Shown piece by piece: positions 14,376-28,600 of a DNA stretch of 64,000 nt. The stretch is from assembly GCA_921293015.1 (NCBI GenBank), contig OV121094.1, positions 38,128,054 through 38,192,053 of the forward strand, read 5' to 3'. The stretch's first letter is position 1, and every line of letters starts with the position of its first letter. A program made the translations under genes and the position numbers. The stretch is from Phorcus lineatus (Eukaryota > Mollusca > Gastropoda > Trochida > Trochidae). The notes beneath the pieces were generated by a model. The model was not told where the DNA came from. It did not search any database and saw only the letters and a program-made list of their open reading frames with translations.

Positions 14376-17104
14376 ATATGTTTGTTAATATTCCAGAAAG
14401 TTCTAGCTCTTGAAGGTTCCACAAGTAGACCTGTGATATTCAGAAAACTCACAATAATCTCTTGAAAAAGCTAGCTTAAATAATCAAAACAATCGGCGTC
14501 GTATCCATTGAACAGTGGAACGATATTACACAATGTTTAACATGTGAACAATCACATTTTCATAACAGCAGTGTACCATTCTAATATTTTTGTATCAAAA
14601 AAAGCATTTTGTTTTAGGAACACACACAAATATATTCAACAACTGATGTCGTCTAAATTGATGATCAGTTCTTTACATTGAGAGACCAACAGACAACTTG
14701 ACATTCGATAATAATATCTCTCATATAAGTGGACCAGTGGACATATCAAATAACACCAAAAACAAAACTGCAAAAAGTCTTCACAATATAGATTTCCGTT
14801 AACAAATGTTATCCATTGAACCGAATTAGCACGCAATTTTTATTAGTAAACAAAGGATATCTCCCTTTAGTCCCTTGATGAAAGATGTGAACTAACTGGA
14901 ACAAATCTGGACAGTCAGTGGAATGTACATAAATGCCACTGACGCCATATAGAAAAAGTCAAATCGTTAGTCTGTTGTATTGATTTATACATTGAACGTC
15001 TGAACATACAGATCATTAAAAGTCTTGCTCTTCTCCAAAACTTGTCATGTCCAATGCAGTAATGATATCAACAAATGAAAAGGAGAACACCTAGGAGATA
15101 TGAAATTGTTATCGAGGATTGAATACATGTCATCTTGGAAATAGTAAAACCACTTAGGTCACATGCTAATGTTCCAATCAGCCCTAATTGGTCCGCATGA
15201 AGTAAGCGATCATGGACATTTAATCTAGTATTGCGCTGAACAATTTGTATTCTACGCCTACACCAATTCATATGTGTATGCTATAACTGTTGAATTATAT
15301 CGAGGAAGTAATATATTCGTTCGTTTTAAAAAAAATGATATTTCTTGTCAAGAAATACAATTAGATCACGACCACAAGATGCACAAAATTCACTTGCAGA
15401 ATGGAAACAAATATTTCTAATTGACAAAGTCGGAATAACCAATTTACTAAAGTGCTGTGTTCCGATATAATGGTGTCGGGTGTAAATTTATTTGGACATG
15501 ATAAAAGCTCGTATATTTGCTCTAGACTATTCAGTTTAATATCACAACATTTCATCTTCAACCCCAGTGTCTTTCGACCACATTTTTACAAGTAGTATTT
15601 GGCTAAATTTAACTAACATAAGATTCAGGTTTTAGCAAGTAACAATTGTTAACCCATATTTTACGAGATAGAAGACCCCAAAAACAGAACAAATGTGGTC
15701 TATTATTGGGAAGCGTAATTCAGACTACACTTGTATCATTCTACGTGAACATTTCAAATTAACTGTTATATGAACATAGGCACCCTTAGTCTGAATCATT
15801 TGCCAAGGGCGATACCAGGATTTATAAATCGATGTCTGAGCAATAGGAAGATCATCAACTCTTCAAACTGAAAATTACGTAGCAGTGACGCAGGTCATTC
15901 TTTTGCTGGCTGTGACAATTGTTGCTCTACAATTCTGAATACGTTCAACTGAGCTTAACATAATCTCCTGTATAAGCATGTTTTAACATAGTTCATATTT
16001 AACTATTTTATCAACATTCCAGAAAAACATAACCCTCAAACAATAAGCCTCAACCTCAAAGCTTGTACTATCCTTTAAATACAGGTCATTATGTATATAT
16101 ATACATGTAAATGCCACTATAAAAAGCTATTTCAAAAATTTACTTAAACAAGAAAAAGTAAAGCGGGAGTTTTACTTCCATGAGTCTCACAACACGCAAA
16201 ATACCAATTATCAATTTCAGAAAAATGGACATACTGCATCCCTGGATTCATAATTTTGCGGCTACTTGCTTGTATTGGCTTGTTATTGATCAAACTCTTT
16301 CCAATTACTCTAGTACGACAGATTCTTAATAGACAATCGTAGTTTTGCAACAGAATGGTGATTTATTGGCTTTACATGAAATGAAGGAATTGGTGTTATG
16401 ATTGGATAGCTCATGTTGACCAGTTAGATATCTTATCTGTTCAAATGCATGAATGATCACTTGAATTCCTGACAAACCAATCTTGTTCTCTTTCATTGAG
16501 AATATTTAAAAGGGTTGGACTACAGCCCTATAATTTGACACACAACAATACTTACATAAAAATATAACAATATAAAATCCTTATCATCATTTATTAACAA
16601 CTTTTATTCTACTGAATGATGAATTAACAATAATGTTTCAATGTCATTCAAGAATTAAACAACACGTATAAATATTGATGATTAATAGTTACATGTTGGT
16701 ACTGGCATACACCAAGTCACATTATTTTTTATGTCTGTTGTACAATAATGAAAACTCTATTGAACATACTTTATAAAACATATTTATACACTGGTTATAT
16801 GACGTTGACGATGGCTGATAAGTGCCATATTAAAAACATATATTTCACAGGGGAAGGAGGAGTCACATAATTATGATGTAATTGTTTGAATACAACTGTA
16901 CAGAAAAAGGTTGTTTTTTAATAGAAATTTTAGTGGTTGTAAAAATAATCATTATTGTTTTGTTCTCCCAGTTACGTAAAGGAATTGATTCTACACAGTT
17001 ATTGTGTAAATAGCACACGAAACTTGGATCCTATGACCATATCATTTGTTGACATTTAGATATCATATAATGATACGTATGTTTAGAAATGTGAAATGTA
17101 TTGT
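14374..17104. other. AT-rich non-coding sequence, nothing recognised
   Basis: Only chance-length frames without domain motifs are present, such as minus-strand frames at 14636-14836, 15068-15271 and 16144-16350. Confidence 0.55.
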
Positions 17105-17312
17105 TGGCTATAAATTCGAAAGTCGAAATTCAACATATTACATAGTTTATGAGAAAGTACTGTGGTCTTTAATAACATTTACGTTGTAACTCGTAAAAGT
17201 TTTTTTTATGGTTGCTCTAAATTAAGTCGAAATTCTACCTTTTACATAGTTTATGAGAAGCTGATTTTTTTGGAAAAACATTCAATTTTAACAACTCGTA
17301 AAAGTTTTTTCT
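17105..17312. repeat. Two-copy tandem duplication, unit about 104 bp
   Basis: AGTCGAAATTC at 17121 recurs at 17225, and AACTCGTAAAAGTTTTTT near 17188 recurs near 17293, giving a period of 104-105 bases. The shared string TTACATAGTTTATGAGAA also appears in both units. The copies differ at several positions, so the duplication is not recent. No further unit is visible on either side. Confidence 0.85.
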
Positions 17313-19349
17313 GGAGATTTCCTTTCACATTTATCCTGCTTTATTCGGAAAACCACCTATTGATATAACTTATAATTATCATATAGTAACACTAAAAATG
17401 AATTGTAAGTAAACTGTGCAAAACTGCACTCTCGGTTATCAACGTTAAGTATATATAGTAAAGCCCTATTGATATACTATACTATTGATATTTTATTATT
17501 TTTGCCTAGGAAATCCGTACTATCTAAGGAAAACACAATGGGGTAAATTTCTTTTCGATCGAGAATGAAGAAGATAAGAATTGTAAAAGAACACCTGTAG
17601 TTAATTTCCGCCTCTCGACCAGAACCTCTTTGACGCGGAAATGATAACTTAGAATAATATAATGCGACAAGCAATCGGTGGAACTAGGTTGAAATTCATT
17701 TTTGTTTTAAAAGTGATGTTAGGTATGAAACAAATTCATGTTTAAGGAAGATTTCTCTTTAAGATACTACTGCAACCCTGGTCTACCTTACTACCTGCGT
17801 TAAGCTGTCGATTAATAATGTTGCATCAAAGAAGCAGTTGAGTGTATATTACACCATTGCCATGAACAAACGTTTATATCAATTCATAAAAAAAACAACT
17901 AAAGCATTCGAATTTACCTCTGTGGGTCACAATACTATGCACGTTCACGTTTTGATTTATGACGTCAGACACAATTAGTTTACATTATGTAATTCAAGCT
18001 ATTTATTTGTAAAATCATATTTGTTAAATGTATGGAGTTTCCTTACTCAGAGTTAATGCGTCTACTTCCTGTATTACTGTTAGTGAGTGCACTGAATGAT
18101 CGCTTGTTTTGCAAGCGTCAGACTATCTGGTCCCTTTAGGTTGCATGCTATGTAATCAGAAATCACAGTTGGATCAAATTGGGACAAAAGAATAATGTCA
18201 ACACAATGAAGTTTCGAAAATGACACTAAAACGGTCTTATTTATAAAGCAAAAAATTCAATCTAACGAATTATATTAAGCCGAACTTAGCTCTTTGATTG
18301 ATTATTCAAGTGTAGAAACTCTGTATGAATGACGTCAAACTAAAGATAACTCCGAAATCAACTACAACAATAGAGAGAATTGATTGAACAATTTCTGTGG
18401 GATTCCATTTTCATAATAATGTTTTCCCATCGCTCGTGATTCAGAGTGTCTTCTCTTTAATGCTATTCTCATTGGAAGCAGATCTTTTTGTCAAAAGAAC
18501 AATTCAGATGACATCAATGCCAAAGCTGCTCTACACATATCCAATTCAAATTAATGTAAAAAGCCCTGTTTCAATGGTTAGAAGACCTTTTTGACTACCA
18601 AACAAACATATCAAAAGAATGAATATTTTTGTCAGTCTATTTTCAGTCTAATTTCAAAAGATCATTCAGAAAATGGTTTCAAACCACATCAATATAAACT
18701 TGATATAGCTTATTTACAATAATAAACACAGTAAATAGTTCTCACTCGCTCTCACTCGGTAAAATACAAATATTTAAGCACTCGTGTCGTAAATATGGTA
18801 TGTTATGGACACTCATATTATATCCTCTTTGTATTGCACGGAAGAAATAAAAGAAATAGGATATATGCAATAAATAATCTATCCTCGTTTGAGTGCATCT
18901 ATATTACAATTTTATACAGAATATCTTTGAAATACATTCTTTAATTCCAATATTCGACACTACTATAGTTTAAGATGTGTACTTGTGTTATCTTGTTAGT
19001 TGGAATAAAATACTGTTATTCACAAACAATTAAAACGACATGTTTCCCTTTTGTAATGAAACAATGAGAAAGAGATATTGTTTTAGAATAAAGAGTAGCA
19101 TGATTAAATTTTAATGACAGCTCAAGGACAGGAAACCCTTATTGACGTAAAATAATTTTTAACACCACCTGATGAAGCGGCGTAATTAGCATTTTTAGTA
19201 AAATGAAATATATTCTTCATAGGGGGCAATGATAATTCATTTGCTAAGGATATGAAGGCTTTATGAATATCCAATTAACATCTCAACCAACATTCTCTCC
19301 TCACAGAGGTATCTTCGTCATTAATTCCTGTATGACCTCGCTTATAATA
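17313..19349. other. AT-rich non-coding sequence
   Basis: No gene recognised. Two perfect CRE octamers (TGACGTCA) occur at 17960 and 18330, about 370 bases apart. Confidence 0.55.
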
Positions 19350-19662
19350 GGGATATAGCGCAGTGGTTAGCGCGTACGGCTTCGGATTACGAGGTTCGTG
19401 GCTCGAATCCCGCCTGAGGCTCGGCAACTTTGTCTTCAGTAGAGAACTGTTCTACACGCAGTAAGGTTTGGGTGCAATGCTACACTGAATTTCAGCGCAG
19501 TGCCACCCATGGTTAGCTCGTTCGAGCCGACGCTCGAAGGTTTCACTGCAATGCATAGCCACAATGGTCTTGGTGCTTTCTCCCTGCAATAATACTAGCA
19601 GCCGTGATATAAGTTAAATACTCTTGAGAGCGGCGTTAAACCCCATATTAACTCAACTCTGA
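19350..19662 (+). mobile_element. tRNA-derived SINE
   Basis: This is a non-autonomous retroposon whose head resembles a tRNA and would carry an internal RNA polymerase III promoter. The A box TAGCGCAGTGG lies at 19356-19366 and the B-box-like GGCTCGAATCC at 19400-19410, with normal spacing. The segment around 19378-19390 resembles an Arg-type anticodon arm, which is a weak assignment. After the tRNA-like head comes a body of about 240 bases with no coding potential, ending in GAGAGCGGCGTTAAAC, a tail style I associate with molluscan SINEs. The heptamer TATAATA flanks both ends (19343-19349 and 19663-19669) and may be the target-site duplication, although it is short and AT-only. The folding is too damaged for a functional tRNA gene. 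Confidence 0.82.
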
Positions 19663-19669
19663 TATAATA

Positions 19670-20854
19670 CAATCTCTTCTTAAGTTTCCAGCAGTTTCCC
19701 CTAGTGGCACAATATTGCAACTTAAACGACCTGGCAATATTTCAGCCATTGAAAACACTGAATGCCTAAACAACATATTTGTTGTCACACAGGCTTTTGA
19801 AATGATACAGTCGCTAAATGAGGCAAATGTGTTTTGTAAAGAAGACTCAAAGTGCAAAGGTGCATATTCTAATAAGGTTTAGTCTTTTTAAAGCTTACGG
19901 AAATACCTTGGGCGATTTGAATGATAACTAACTGACTTTGGTTGCATCCAATCAGGTTTCTACATTTCTAGACCGAGAAACGTTCGTATTATTACGTAGA
20001 TTGTATAGGAATTTATGACGGAGCTACTTCTGTTGGGAGAAAATGCTCCACCAATAACTGAAAATAATTTGATGATAAAAATACGTTTAATAAATACTAA
20101 ATAATTTTATCCTTATCATGTACATACTATTTAATTTAATTTTCAACGTTTAGCAGCATTATCGTTTTGTACGATTTTTATGTTATGTACATTTATTATA
20201 CATGTATGTACACAGTTTATGCATGGTTGTGTCAGTTGTTAGTGGTTTGCCTGAAAGTTTTAATTCTGAACACAACACACACGATGACTTAATTGATCAA
20301 ATAACATTTAACAATTCTTATCCATTCTTTTCCATAATCGTTTACTGTCAATGTATGTTCATCGAAAATGTGTTTGAATTACTAATATGTCATTATTCAA
20401 TTATCGTGATAAAGAAAAAGTTCTTAAATTGGTAGCGTATTTCTATACATTTTGAGCATCGACGCAGATGTTTAATTTGCATTGGCATTTTTGTCTTTTG
20501 TAAGAAGGACTAGAATAATATATGCACAGTTAATAATCTATTATTTTCTACAAAGACGTAGATTATCAAAGTAAATCTGTGGTAACTTTCAATAGTGTCA
20601 TCCTCTTCAACTTACACATTTATTTTATTTTTGTGAACTCTTTGAAAACCATTTTAGCTATACTTCAATGGACTACTATTTTCAATGGCATAACTGTTTT
20701 CATCATCAGATTAAATGAACATTGTTATACCCTATTAATTTACTGAACAGGTTTTTTTTACTGTTGGAGCAATACTGTTTATTACAGTAAATGCAGTCAC
20801 CAGTCACAACAGCCAAGAAAATGGTACCGTTGTTGTAATCTTAACTGTAATTAT
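19670..20854. other. AT-rich non-coding sequence, nothing recognised
   Basis: A 77-codon plus-strand frame at 20202-20435 has no recognisable motif and is treated as chance. Confidence 0.55.
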
Positions 20855-21290
20855 TCGTTCTTCTTCATCTTGACTGTAGTTGTTTCGTTTGATGCTAGAT
20901 ACAAACGAGACAGAGTAATGAAGTGAAGGACGATTCTCATTTACTGGTTAGTTAATTTTGTCCACGATCCACGAAAAATTGAGTGGTTGTCTGTTGAACA
21001 GCAATCAATGGAATGTAACCGTACTTCCAGACAGGTAAGGGATATGCAAGTATATAATGAGACAAAAAAAATTATCCAAGACCATTCCAAAGCCCCAGAT
21101 GGAATGAACTTCTCAGGAATGATTAATGTTAAGTTCCTCATCCTGTCTGCACGATCTTCCAATGAGATAAATTTAGTTTCCTTCGAGGGAAAGTACACTG
21201 CCCAACGAATATGATTTGTCATGAAAATCAGTTAACTTTGATCATGTCCGACCGTGTTCATGCTTGAAAATACAGGTCTCCTCCTTAAGA
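20855..21290. repeat. Dispersed repeat family A, copy 1
   Basis: This segment matches 30600-31010 in the same orientation. Shared landmarks in order are GAGACAGAG.AATGAA, TTTACTGGT, GAACAGCAA.CAATGGA, TGTAACCGT.CTTCCAGACAG, TCTGCACGATCT.CCA, GATAAAT.TTAGTTTC and CATGAAAATC. A pair of overlapping antisense frames (20941-21222 minus and 20987-21214 plus) lies in it, but the second copy does not preserve either frame, so I do not call a gene. The family could be a short non-autonomous element or an ancient duplication. Confidence 0.75.
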
Positions 21291-23589
21291 AGGTTGTCAA
21301 AAGAATTGTTATAGAAGTTATTATATATTTGAAAATTGTTTTACAAAACCTATTTATATAACAAAGGTAAATTCATAGTTAATAATTTATATATGGATAT
21401 TTTTTTATTTTTTTTATTTCAACCTATCAAATAATTCTATTCTTTAAAAGAATTCATTTCTTAGTTATGTGATGTGATTATCATTTCAAGATTTGAGTGG
21501 TAATTTTGCTTGCCTTTACATACTGTATAAAACATCCCTGTAAAAGTATTTTATTCATATATTAGCAATGCATTATGGCTAACTTATATAAATTAAGATG
21601 TCATTAATTGACCAAATTAATAACACCACTTTACAGTGTAGATCAATCATATTTGACAATGTACTATTACAATTAGGGTGTGAACTATCAGACGCCGTTT
21701 ATTTTTTGTTATAGAGACATACCTAATTTATTGCTAATCTAGTGCGAATTTACACCTAACGAGCACTGTACAATTATACTTTCAATGGGGTTGAATTTGA
21801 TTACGTAAATCAACTTGTGAATAACATGTCTAGACAACCCAATGTTCATATTCTTGAATTGCAGAATTTAAAAAACCCCATCAATGTTCATATTATCAAA
21901 TAGTTAAATACCAACTTTTAAAAAAATAATAGGATACCGTCATGTTAATTTCAAACTGCAATACAATTCAATTCGCATAAGGATCTTGGGTAATAAACAT
22001 ATCCTCTAGAGTTCTCCCTGTTAATTTCCTTACAAAATCAATGGATCTGCAATTGTTAACTGTATTAGTGATGACAATAATTCCTTAAATAAGCAACTAG
22101 GCAGATATAGCTTTTGAATATTTGTTGTCTTATTTCTGTGCACATAAATGATGATACATGGTCATCACGAAAATCAAAACAAACTTTGTTATTGAGCTGA
22201 TCCTTGGTTAACACGTCGCAGGTTGACGCCATATTTATCTTATACATAGCCAGCACATATTCGTTATTCTCCTTTAGATGTGTATTGACGACTTAATGTT
22301 AAGACTACAAAACCAACACAAAAAAACAACAACAACCGAGTGAATTATCACCTGCATAGGAAAGATATAGGATTACTACTACGGATCCCAGATGTGACAT
22401 ATAAGTTCCACATAATGTCTTAGGACTGTATAATTTGTTTTTATGGTTTTGTTTTGCGTTCACGTCGATTACTGATAAATGATAACATTTCGGCTCAAAC
22501 AGCTGAAAGTAGCAGATTTACAGAATTTCAATGAAATAAAGTAAAATCGTACTGCCTGCAGAACCGTTATGCCCTTGATCAAAAGTTGAAGTGCTTAATA
22601 TCCATACCCAGTCATGAGTTAAAGTTTCTGTCATTTAGCGATTAAATCAGAAACTTATAGCTGCTACATTCAAACAGTGGAACACAAGAGCTGAATGGCA
22701 AGACATGCACGTAGACGCCTTGAACCTGTTCCACTTAGATGTAGGTTATATTAAATGATGTTGTACCACAAAAACTTGAATTACAAAAAAAGATATTAAA
22801 TGAACAACACTTCTAAATACGCATGTGAAGATAAACAAGGTTTGAGGATGGCAGATTGTGTACATAAATACTTCATTTAAAAACAGGAGATATGTACTTT
22901 CAGGTTTTCATTTCAACACTTTAGCCTCCCAGCATGTTTTTACGAACATAAGACTGATTGCCCATTCGAGAACTTTTAATGATGCAGTCAGACAAATTAA
23001 TCTGTCATATTAGTGCAAGGTGGAAACTGAGGATGTCGCTGATGAAATCCTCAAAATCACAAAAGATTGATAGTTTTGTTTCTGAAAAAGTAAGTAAATG
23101 TCAGAATAAGATATATGCACATTCACAGCATGTATATTCTACCCCAATTTTTCACTGAACAATGGTTACCATCAAAATGCTGAGAAAGTAAAATATAATG
23201 CCGACTTTATACGGTAATGGGTTTTAGTGAGTCCTTGAATAAAGAGACAGTAAAGCCATATTTTGATTCAATTGAGTTCAAATCAATTGCGCAGAGCAAA
23301 TGTATATTTTTCCTAAGTACAAATCGATTACATTTGTATGTAAACCCGTCTGTAAACAGCGCAATAGAAAACATAATAAATTATGTTAGATTCTGTATCT
23401 GACAGAGAGACATACAACTGCGTGTGCCAGATAATGGGGTCATCACATTAAAAAATAAAAAAGTACATGCTTTTTATTTTGTACCAATACAATTTCTAAT
23501 CTAATTAACGCTATTTATATATGTTACTGAAGATGAGGAAATTACTATGACAGCATAGATTTCATGAGCCAAATGACTTAGAGCATAAA
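21291..23589. other. AT-rich non-coding sequence, nothing recognised
   Basis: Several 60-66 codon frames on both strands lack motifs, and no repeat boundary was noticed. Confidence 0.55.
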
Positions 23590-23840
23590 AAATGGCTTAA
23601 GTAGGATGTTTTAAGTTGAAAACTTCTGATAAAAACCCTAATGCTTCTTATCGGCAGGGGAGTAGTATTTAAAAAGATGGAGTAGGTATGAAGGGTTGTA
23701 TTTCGATTTTCATGTAGGCTGCACTGCTCTTACATCAGAACCAACAAAAAAGTGGAACCTAGATCCTGTCACTTAGGTTAAATAATAATTGGTCACTCTT
23801 TATACTAAAACATTGCAAGTAGACGATAGAATTTAAACAT
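23590..23840. repeat. Dispersed repeat family B, copy 1
   Basis: Aligns by eye with 41420-41580. Shared pieces in the same order are ATG.TTC.T.TAT, GGGGA.TA.T.TTTA.AAAGAT.GAGTAGGT, a stretch ending TTCGATTTTCATGTA, and ACTAAAA..TTGCAAG. Copy 2 has a deletion between the last two pieces. No coding sequence is visible in it. Confidence 0.65.
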
Positions 23841-25359
23841 TGAAACCTGAAGAAACTATCTTCAAATTGTGTTAGGTAAATATTGATGGATTTTTTTCTG
23901 ATAATTTTGTGCAATGAACAATGTAAACTTTCACAATTCTTGGTTCAATGACAAGAACATTATGCAATTTGGAACTTGTGGCTGAAACACAGTAAAATTA
24001 AACAAATTTCATACTTCTACGTATTATTTATTTATTAATTATTTTAATGTTGCCTAATAGTAAATAAATGCAGATATAAAACCTACATCGTACTTATATA
24101 GAACATAATATTTCATGATAGACATGGGATCTTAAATTGCATCCTAAACAGTGTCTATACCAAGTGTTAAGTTTTCGTCACTTTTATTACTCAGAATATT
24201 ATATATTAAATATTATATTGTCATACAGAATATATTTCAAAAATAGCTCGCTCAGGTATGGCGTTTTGGATTATGGCTACTTATAGATAAGCAGTTGCAA
24301 TAGATTGAATTTTTGTTGGTTTCTTATGATTTCATTTTAATTCGAAATGTATCAATGAAAACTAGTTAGCATCATCCTCTTGGATAAATATCTCAATAAC
24401 AAACAACTCATTATTTCACCTTGTCTAATTGTTTTACCTACACTGAAATATCATCTTGCAGCAAACTCAATTAAATAAGATGAGTTTCAAATAATACCCT
24501 TGATTTGTTGTTTTATTGTTTATATATCACGCACATGAGTTTGATTTCATGGGTGTGTCGTTCAAAATACTATCCCGCAACTCTTAAACTATTAGTATTA
24601 TTTGCTTTCTGTTTTGAAGGAAGCACTGGACGAGTAGATGTTTAATTTTTTTAACAAAGTGTAGTGTAAGCCTATGGACGCCTACATAACGGAAACGCTA
24701 GAAATAAAACCGGAAATATGCTATAATCAGAAAACAAAATTCGGATAAGAATGATTAGAACTGATCCTATTTCAAAGATGGCATATTTATTTTCTCAATT
24801 GTACCGGGTATTTTATGATACCTTTAAGACACTATGTACACTTTATAAATCGATATTTAATAGCAAGTATGATCAGAATATCACTACTAGACTAATCTGA
24901 AATCATAATGTATGTTAAAAAAACCATGAACATTAATATTACCGCTTTAGGTTAATTGACCTAAAGAATGGAAGTATGTTAATATTGGATATGTTTGGAT
25001 GTTTTGATTGTATAAAACACACTGTGAAGAGTTTTGCAAGAAATGTTCAATTCAGCTACCTAAAATAGTTGCTTTGTCAATTGAAAACTATGATACTTTT
25101 CACGTTTTATCCACTTTAAGAGCTGAATAACTCACTTTCTTTTCATTGACATACCCTCTTGTATGGCTTACCCCAAATAGGCAAGTTCCACCTTGGTGTA
25201 CAGATATGACAAGATCGTTACAAATGAAAAACAGTTGGCATCTACATGATTGAAATCTTACAGTGAGTTGGTATGAGCGCCTGGATCAAAGCGTCAGTGG
25301 TAACAATAATGTTGTATTAGCAAAATAAGATAAACACTATTTATTTATTACTATCATGT
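23841..25359. other. AT-rich non-coding sequence, nothing recognised
   Basis: No coding, RNA or transposon signal was noticed. Confidence 0.55.
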
Positions 25360-25367
25360 AATTTAAT

Positions 25368-25690
25368 TTACAAATCCATGTACCCTACAGCCATAGCAAC
25401 AGCTCCTAGCGAGGAGGTGTCGATAACGCCTAATCTGTCTTGGCTGAACCTGTTGGAATCCACGTTCACATATAGCGGCCTGTGCAATTCTAGACTTGTG
25501 AACTGGAGCATTGTCGTGCAAAAGCAAAAACACCACGTGACAGCATTCAACGGCGCTTTTTTCAAAGCAATTCTTGCATTAGGTTGGCATGATATTGACC
25601 TCTCATTGTAGTTTTGGGTGGCATGTAATCAATTAATAATATGCTTTTGCAAAGCAAACGATGAATAGAAGCGGAGAACGGGTGCTTGAC
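25368..25690 (-). pseudogene. mariner transposase fragment
   Basis: Read on the minus strand, this encodes part of a mariner-family DDE/D transposase, the nuclease that cuts at the terminal repeats and inserts at TA. Pieces recognised in order are IDYMPPKTT (start of the catalytic domain), GQYHANLMQELL, then KKRR, and the second catalytic Asp motif HDNAPVHKSRIAQAA followed by RGFQQ. Two in-frame stops lie before the HDNAPVH motif, and a frameshift separates it from the upstream part. The following YSPDLAPSD region is scrambled. The helix-turn-helix domain and both element ends were not found. It diverges from the mariner near 42 kb (HDNAPVHKS here against HNNAPVHNS there), so it is a separate insertion or subfamily. 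Confidence 0.85.
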
Positions 25691-28600
25691 TCAATGAATA
25701 TTTCAAGACACTCTCTTCAATACAAGAGTTAAAAGAGTGAACCATTCACCTTTTTCTTCATGTAGAGAGAGTAAAATGGACTTGTTGTTTTTGTATTACG
25801 CCAAAGTTATGTCCATTTCAATTTGCACAACCGCTAGGAACATGGCATTTGCCTCTGTTATAATGGCAAGTCGTTTTCTTAGACAGTTTGCTCACGACAA
25901 AACAAATCTATAATATAGTTTTGAATTTATATATGATATAATTGAATTTATATATGATATAAAATTTTGCATTCGATAATTTTTGGTTATGGAGAAACAT
26001 TTTAAAGTCAAAATGAAGGCTTAAGAAGGCTGAATTGTCGATCTATTTGTTATTCTTAAGTCATTCCTATGTAATCTCATCTAGATATTCAGTCTTGCAG
26101 GATAATCAAATTAGATATAATATGAGCTCAAGCTAATGAAATTAATTACTCTGAAGCACGTTTGTGCTCATTATGAACGGAATTGCATTTCAAATTAACA
26201 GAGAAATTTTTTTTGTTTTAAAGATGGTCTTAGATTCAATTAGTTGTATAATCGAAAATCCAAAATTACTATGTTATCAGTGTCAGTGTCCATGAGTGCA
26301 CGACGTTTGTGACCATAGGCATCAAACTAGAATTTATATCAAATAAATTCTCGTCATACAAGTTTTCAAGTTAAATCAAAATTCATTTTCAAGTTTGTCT
26401 TCAGTTTCGATGTGCAACAGGAGTGTAGAATAACAGCTGATAGAACATAAACCCATTGAGGAGGTATATTAAAACAAGTCTGTTACTAAAATATTCTTTA
26501 ATCATGATTTTTTCTTCATATTCAATATCCAGTATATTCAGTTAGTGCATATTCCAACAATTAACGTATTCTAACCAAATTATCGATTGCATCTGGCTGA
26601 AGAGGGGTTTGAGAAATATGATTGAAATGGAAGTTGAGTCTATAAGAAGCATAATATATTTTTATTTCTTTGAAATAGTTCTCAAAGAAGTAATGCACCC
26701 AAATACTTATGAACTTATGTTAAACTATAGACGTTATACCACATTTTAATTATAATAAGACTATGTTTATTATGGAACAATACCACTGACGAAATGGACA
26801 TTTTACAATTTAACTAAAACAATTAGTTTTCTGTCAAAGACGAGTGTGACGGGATTTATCTCTGCAACATGTAACATTTAGGATGATAAACCTATTGGTT
26901 TTTGTAAATGTTGGTTTGAGATTCCTCTCTCATGTATATAAGATTGACATTTACAACTGACAGTTTCTTTAGCAGCAGGACAAATATGATGTTTTTATTA
27001 AGATAATATAGGAAGTTGACTTCTTAACAAATCTTATGAATGATGTAAGTGTATTCTTACATAATATGAAATATTCGATTTCTAATTCTACATTACATTT
27101 CAGAACAAATTGTAATGTATATAATAGACGTATTAGGCCACGTACCAAACACGTTTTGTAAATGATATTAGCCGCCATCCCCTAAATTCTCTTTCAGGTA
27201 ACAGCAATAACAAAGAAAAGAAATTGGCCGAAAGAATAAATATGTGAATATGAAGATGATTTATTTTTTCTTTCGATTGAATGAAACAAAGGCATCAAAT
27301 TCAAACAAACCTTCAAATGAATGCTAATAGGCAAACTTTTACTGGCATAGAATATTTTTTCCAGTAATGTTGAGTTGATAGGTTAGCAGAATAATTCCAT
27401 TCCCGCTGTTAGACATTATTCTCAGTGATGCAGTGATCACAATTCGTATCCATTATTCGTATCCCTTTTGTAAAACCTAAAACTTGTATCCAATTGCATT
27501 GGTCATCACGTAATTGATACGTCACTTGAGATAAGTCAATTATCTCTGACATTGTAGCTACAAATAATAACTGAATATTAGTTCTTGTTAGGGTGTCTTA
27601 TTTTTTTTAATTGTAGGAGTGCATTTTATGTAGCATCTCTCTGAAGGTGTAATAATTTCGCTTCTGTCAAAGCCAAAGTAAAATTTTCTATGGGTGATTT
27701 TGTGCGTTAGATTTTACTTCGGCTAACATTGCCGTTCAATGTAAAGTAAATGTATATACGTTTGAAATTGAGATGAATATCTGGATAAAGCCATATTTGT
27801 ATGTAATTGCTAATGCCGTTAATGTGAAGATCATATTCACTAATTCTCTCATAAGCATAATTCCGTAAGACTCATAGACCCATGAAGGGTCATTATATGA
27901 ATTAATTCTATCCAAAGCAATGAACGATGTAGCATAAAAACCATAAAAAGGCTAGTTTCCCTCATAAACTTTATAATTACACACTGTTGGGAAAATATAA
28001 AGATACAAAGACTGTTGTCTCGGATGAAGTTGGAGAGTATTCTTTAAGCTTTTTATTCACTATTTTTGCTACAATTAAACAAAGTTAAGGGAACAAACTA
28101 CATATGCAATTTAAGTTGATATCCATGCTACAAATTGTATTAACTGCCTCCATTCAATTTGGGACTTCATTATAAACTGCCAATTATACTTCTTACTTGA
28201 AGATAAAAAGTTCTACGAGAATCAAAGAGAAAGTTTATACTTTTGACATTACACTAGGTTATCCAAAATCTTCTGTTATTACATGATATGAGGAAAGACG
28301 AAGTTTTGGTTCGAAACGTGCAACCGTCCTTCTACTGTCTCACTATATCAGTAATAATGTTGATTTATTAACACACAAAATTATTTTTATTTGAGGATGT
28401 TAAATGCTTTCATCTTCATCTTGTTAATTGTATCACCACAGAAAAATATCAATGACAATATTTCAAACCTTTAAGGTAAATGTTTTAGAAATGTTGAAAA
28501 TTTTATCTTAAACGTGTAGCCGGTAATTCAAAATCAAATGTTAATGATTTTCTTGACAACGAAATTTCGCAAGTGCCACGATGATCATGTTTTAGACTAA

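Noticed and set aside
19350-19420. A functional tRNA gene
   Set aside because: The A and B boxes are present, but the anticodon stem does not pair properly and the sequence continues into a SINE body with a typical tail.
20941-21222. Overlapping antisense genes of 93 and 75 codons
   Set aside because: The related copy at 30.6-31.0 kb does not preserve either frame, so they are not under coding constraint.
26590-26630. A second hammerhead-like core (CTGAAGA ... GAAA)
   Set aside because: The bases between do not form stem II, and no stem I or cleavage triplet can be paired.
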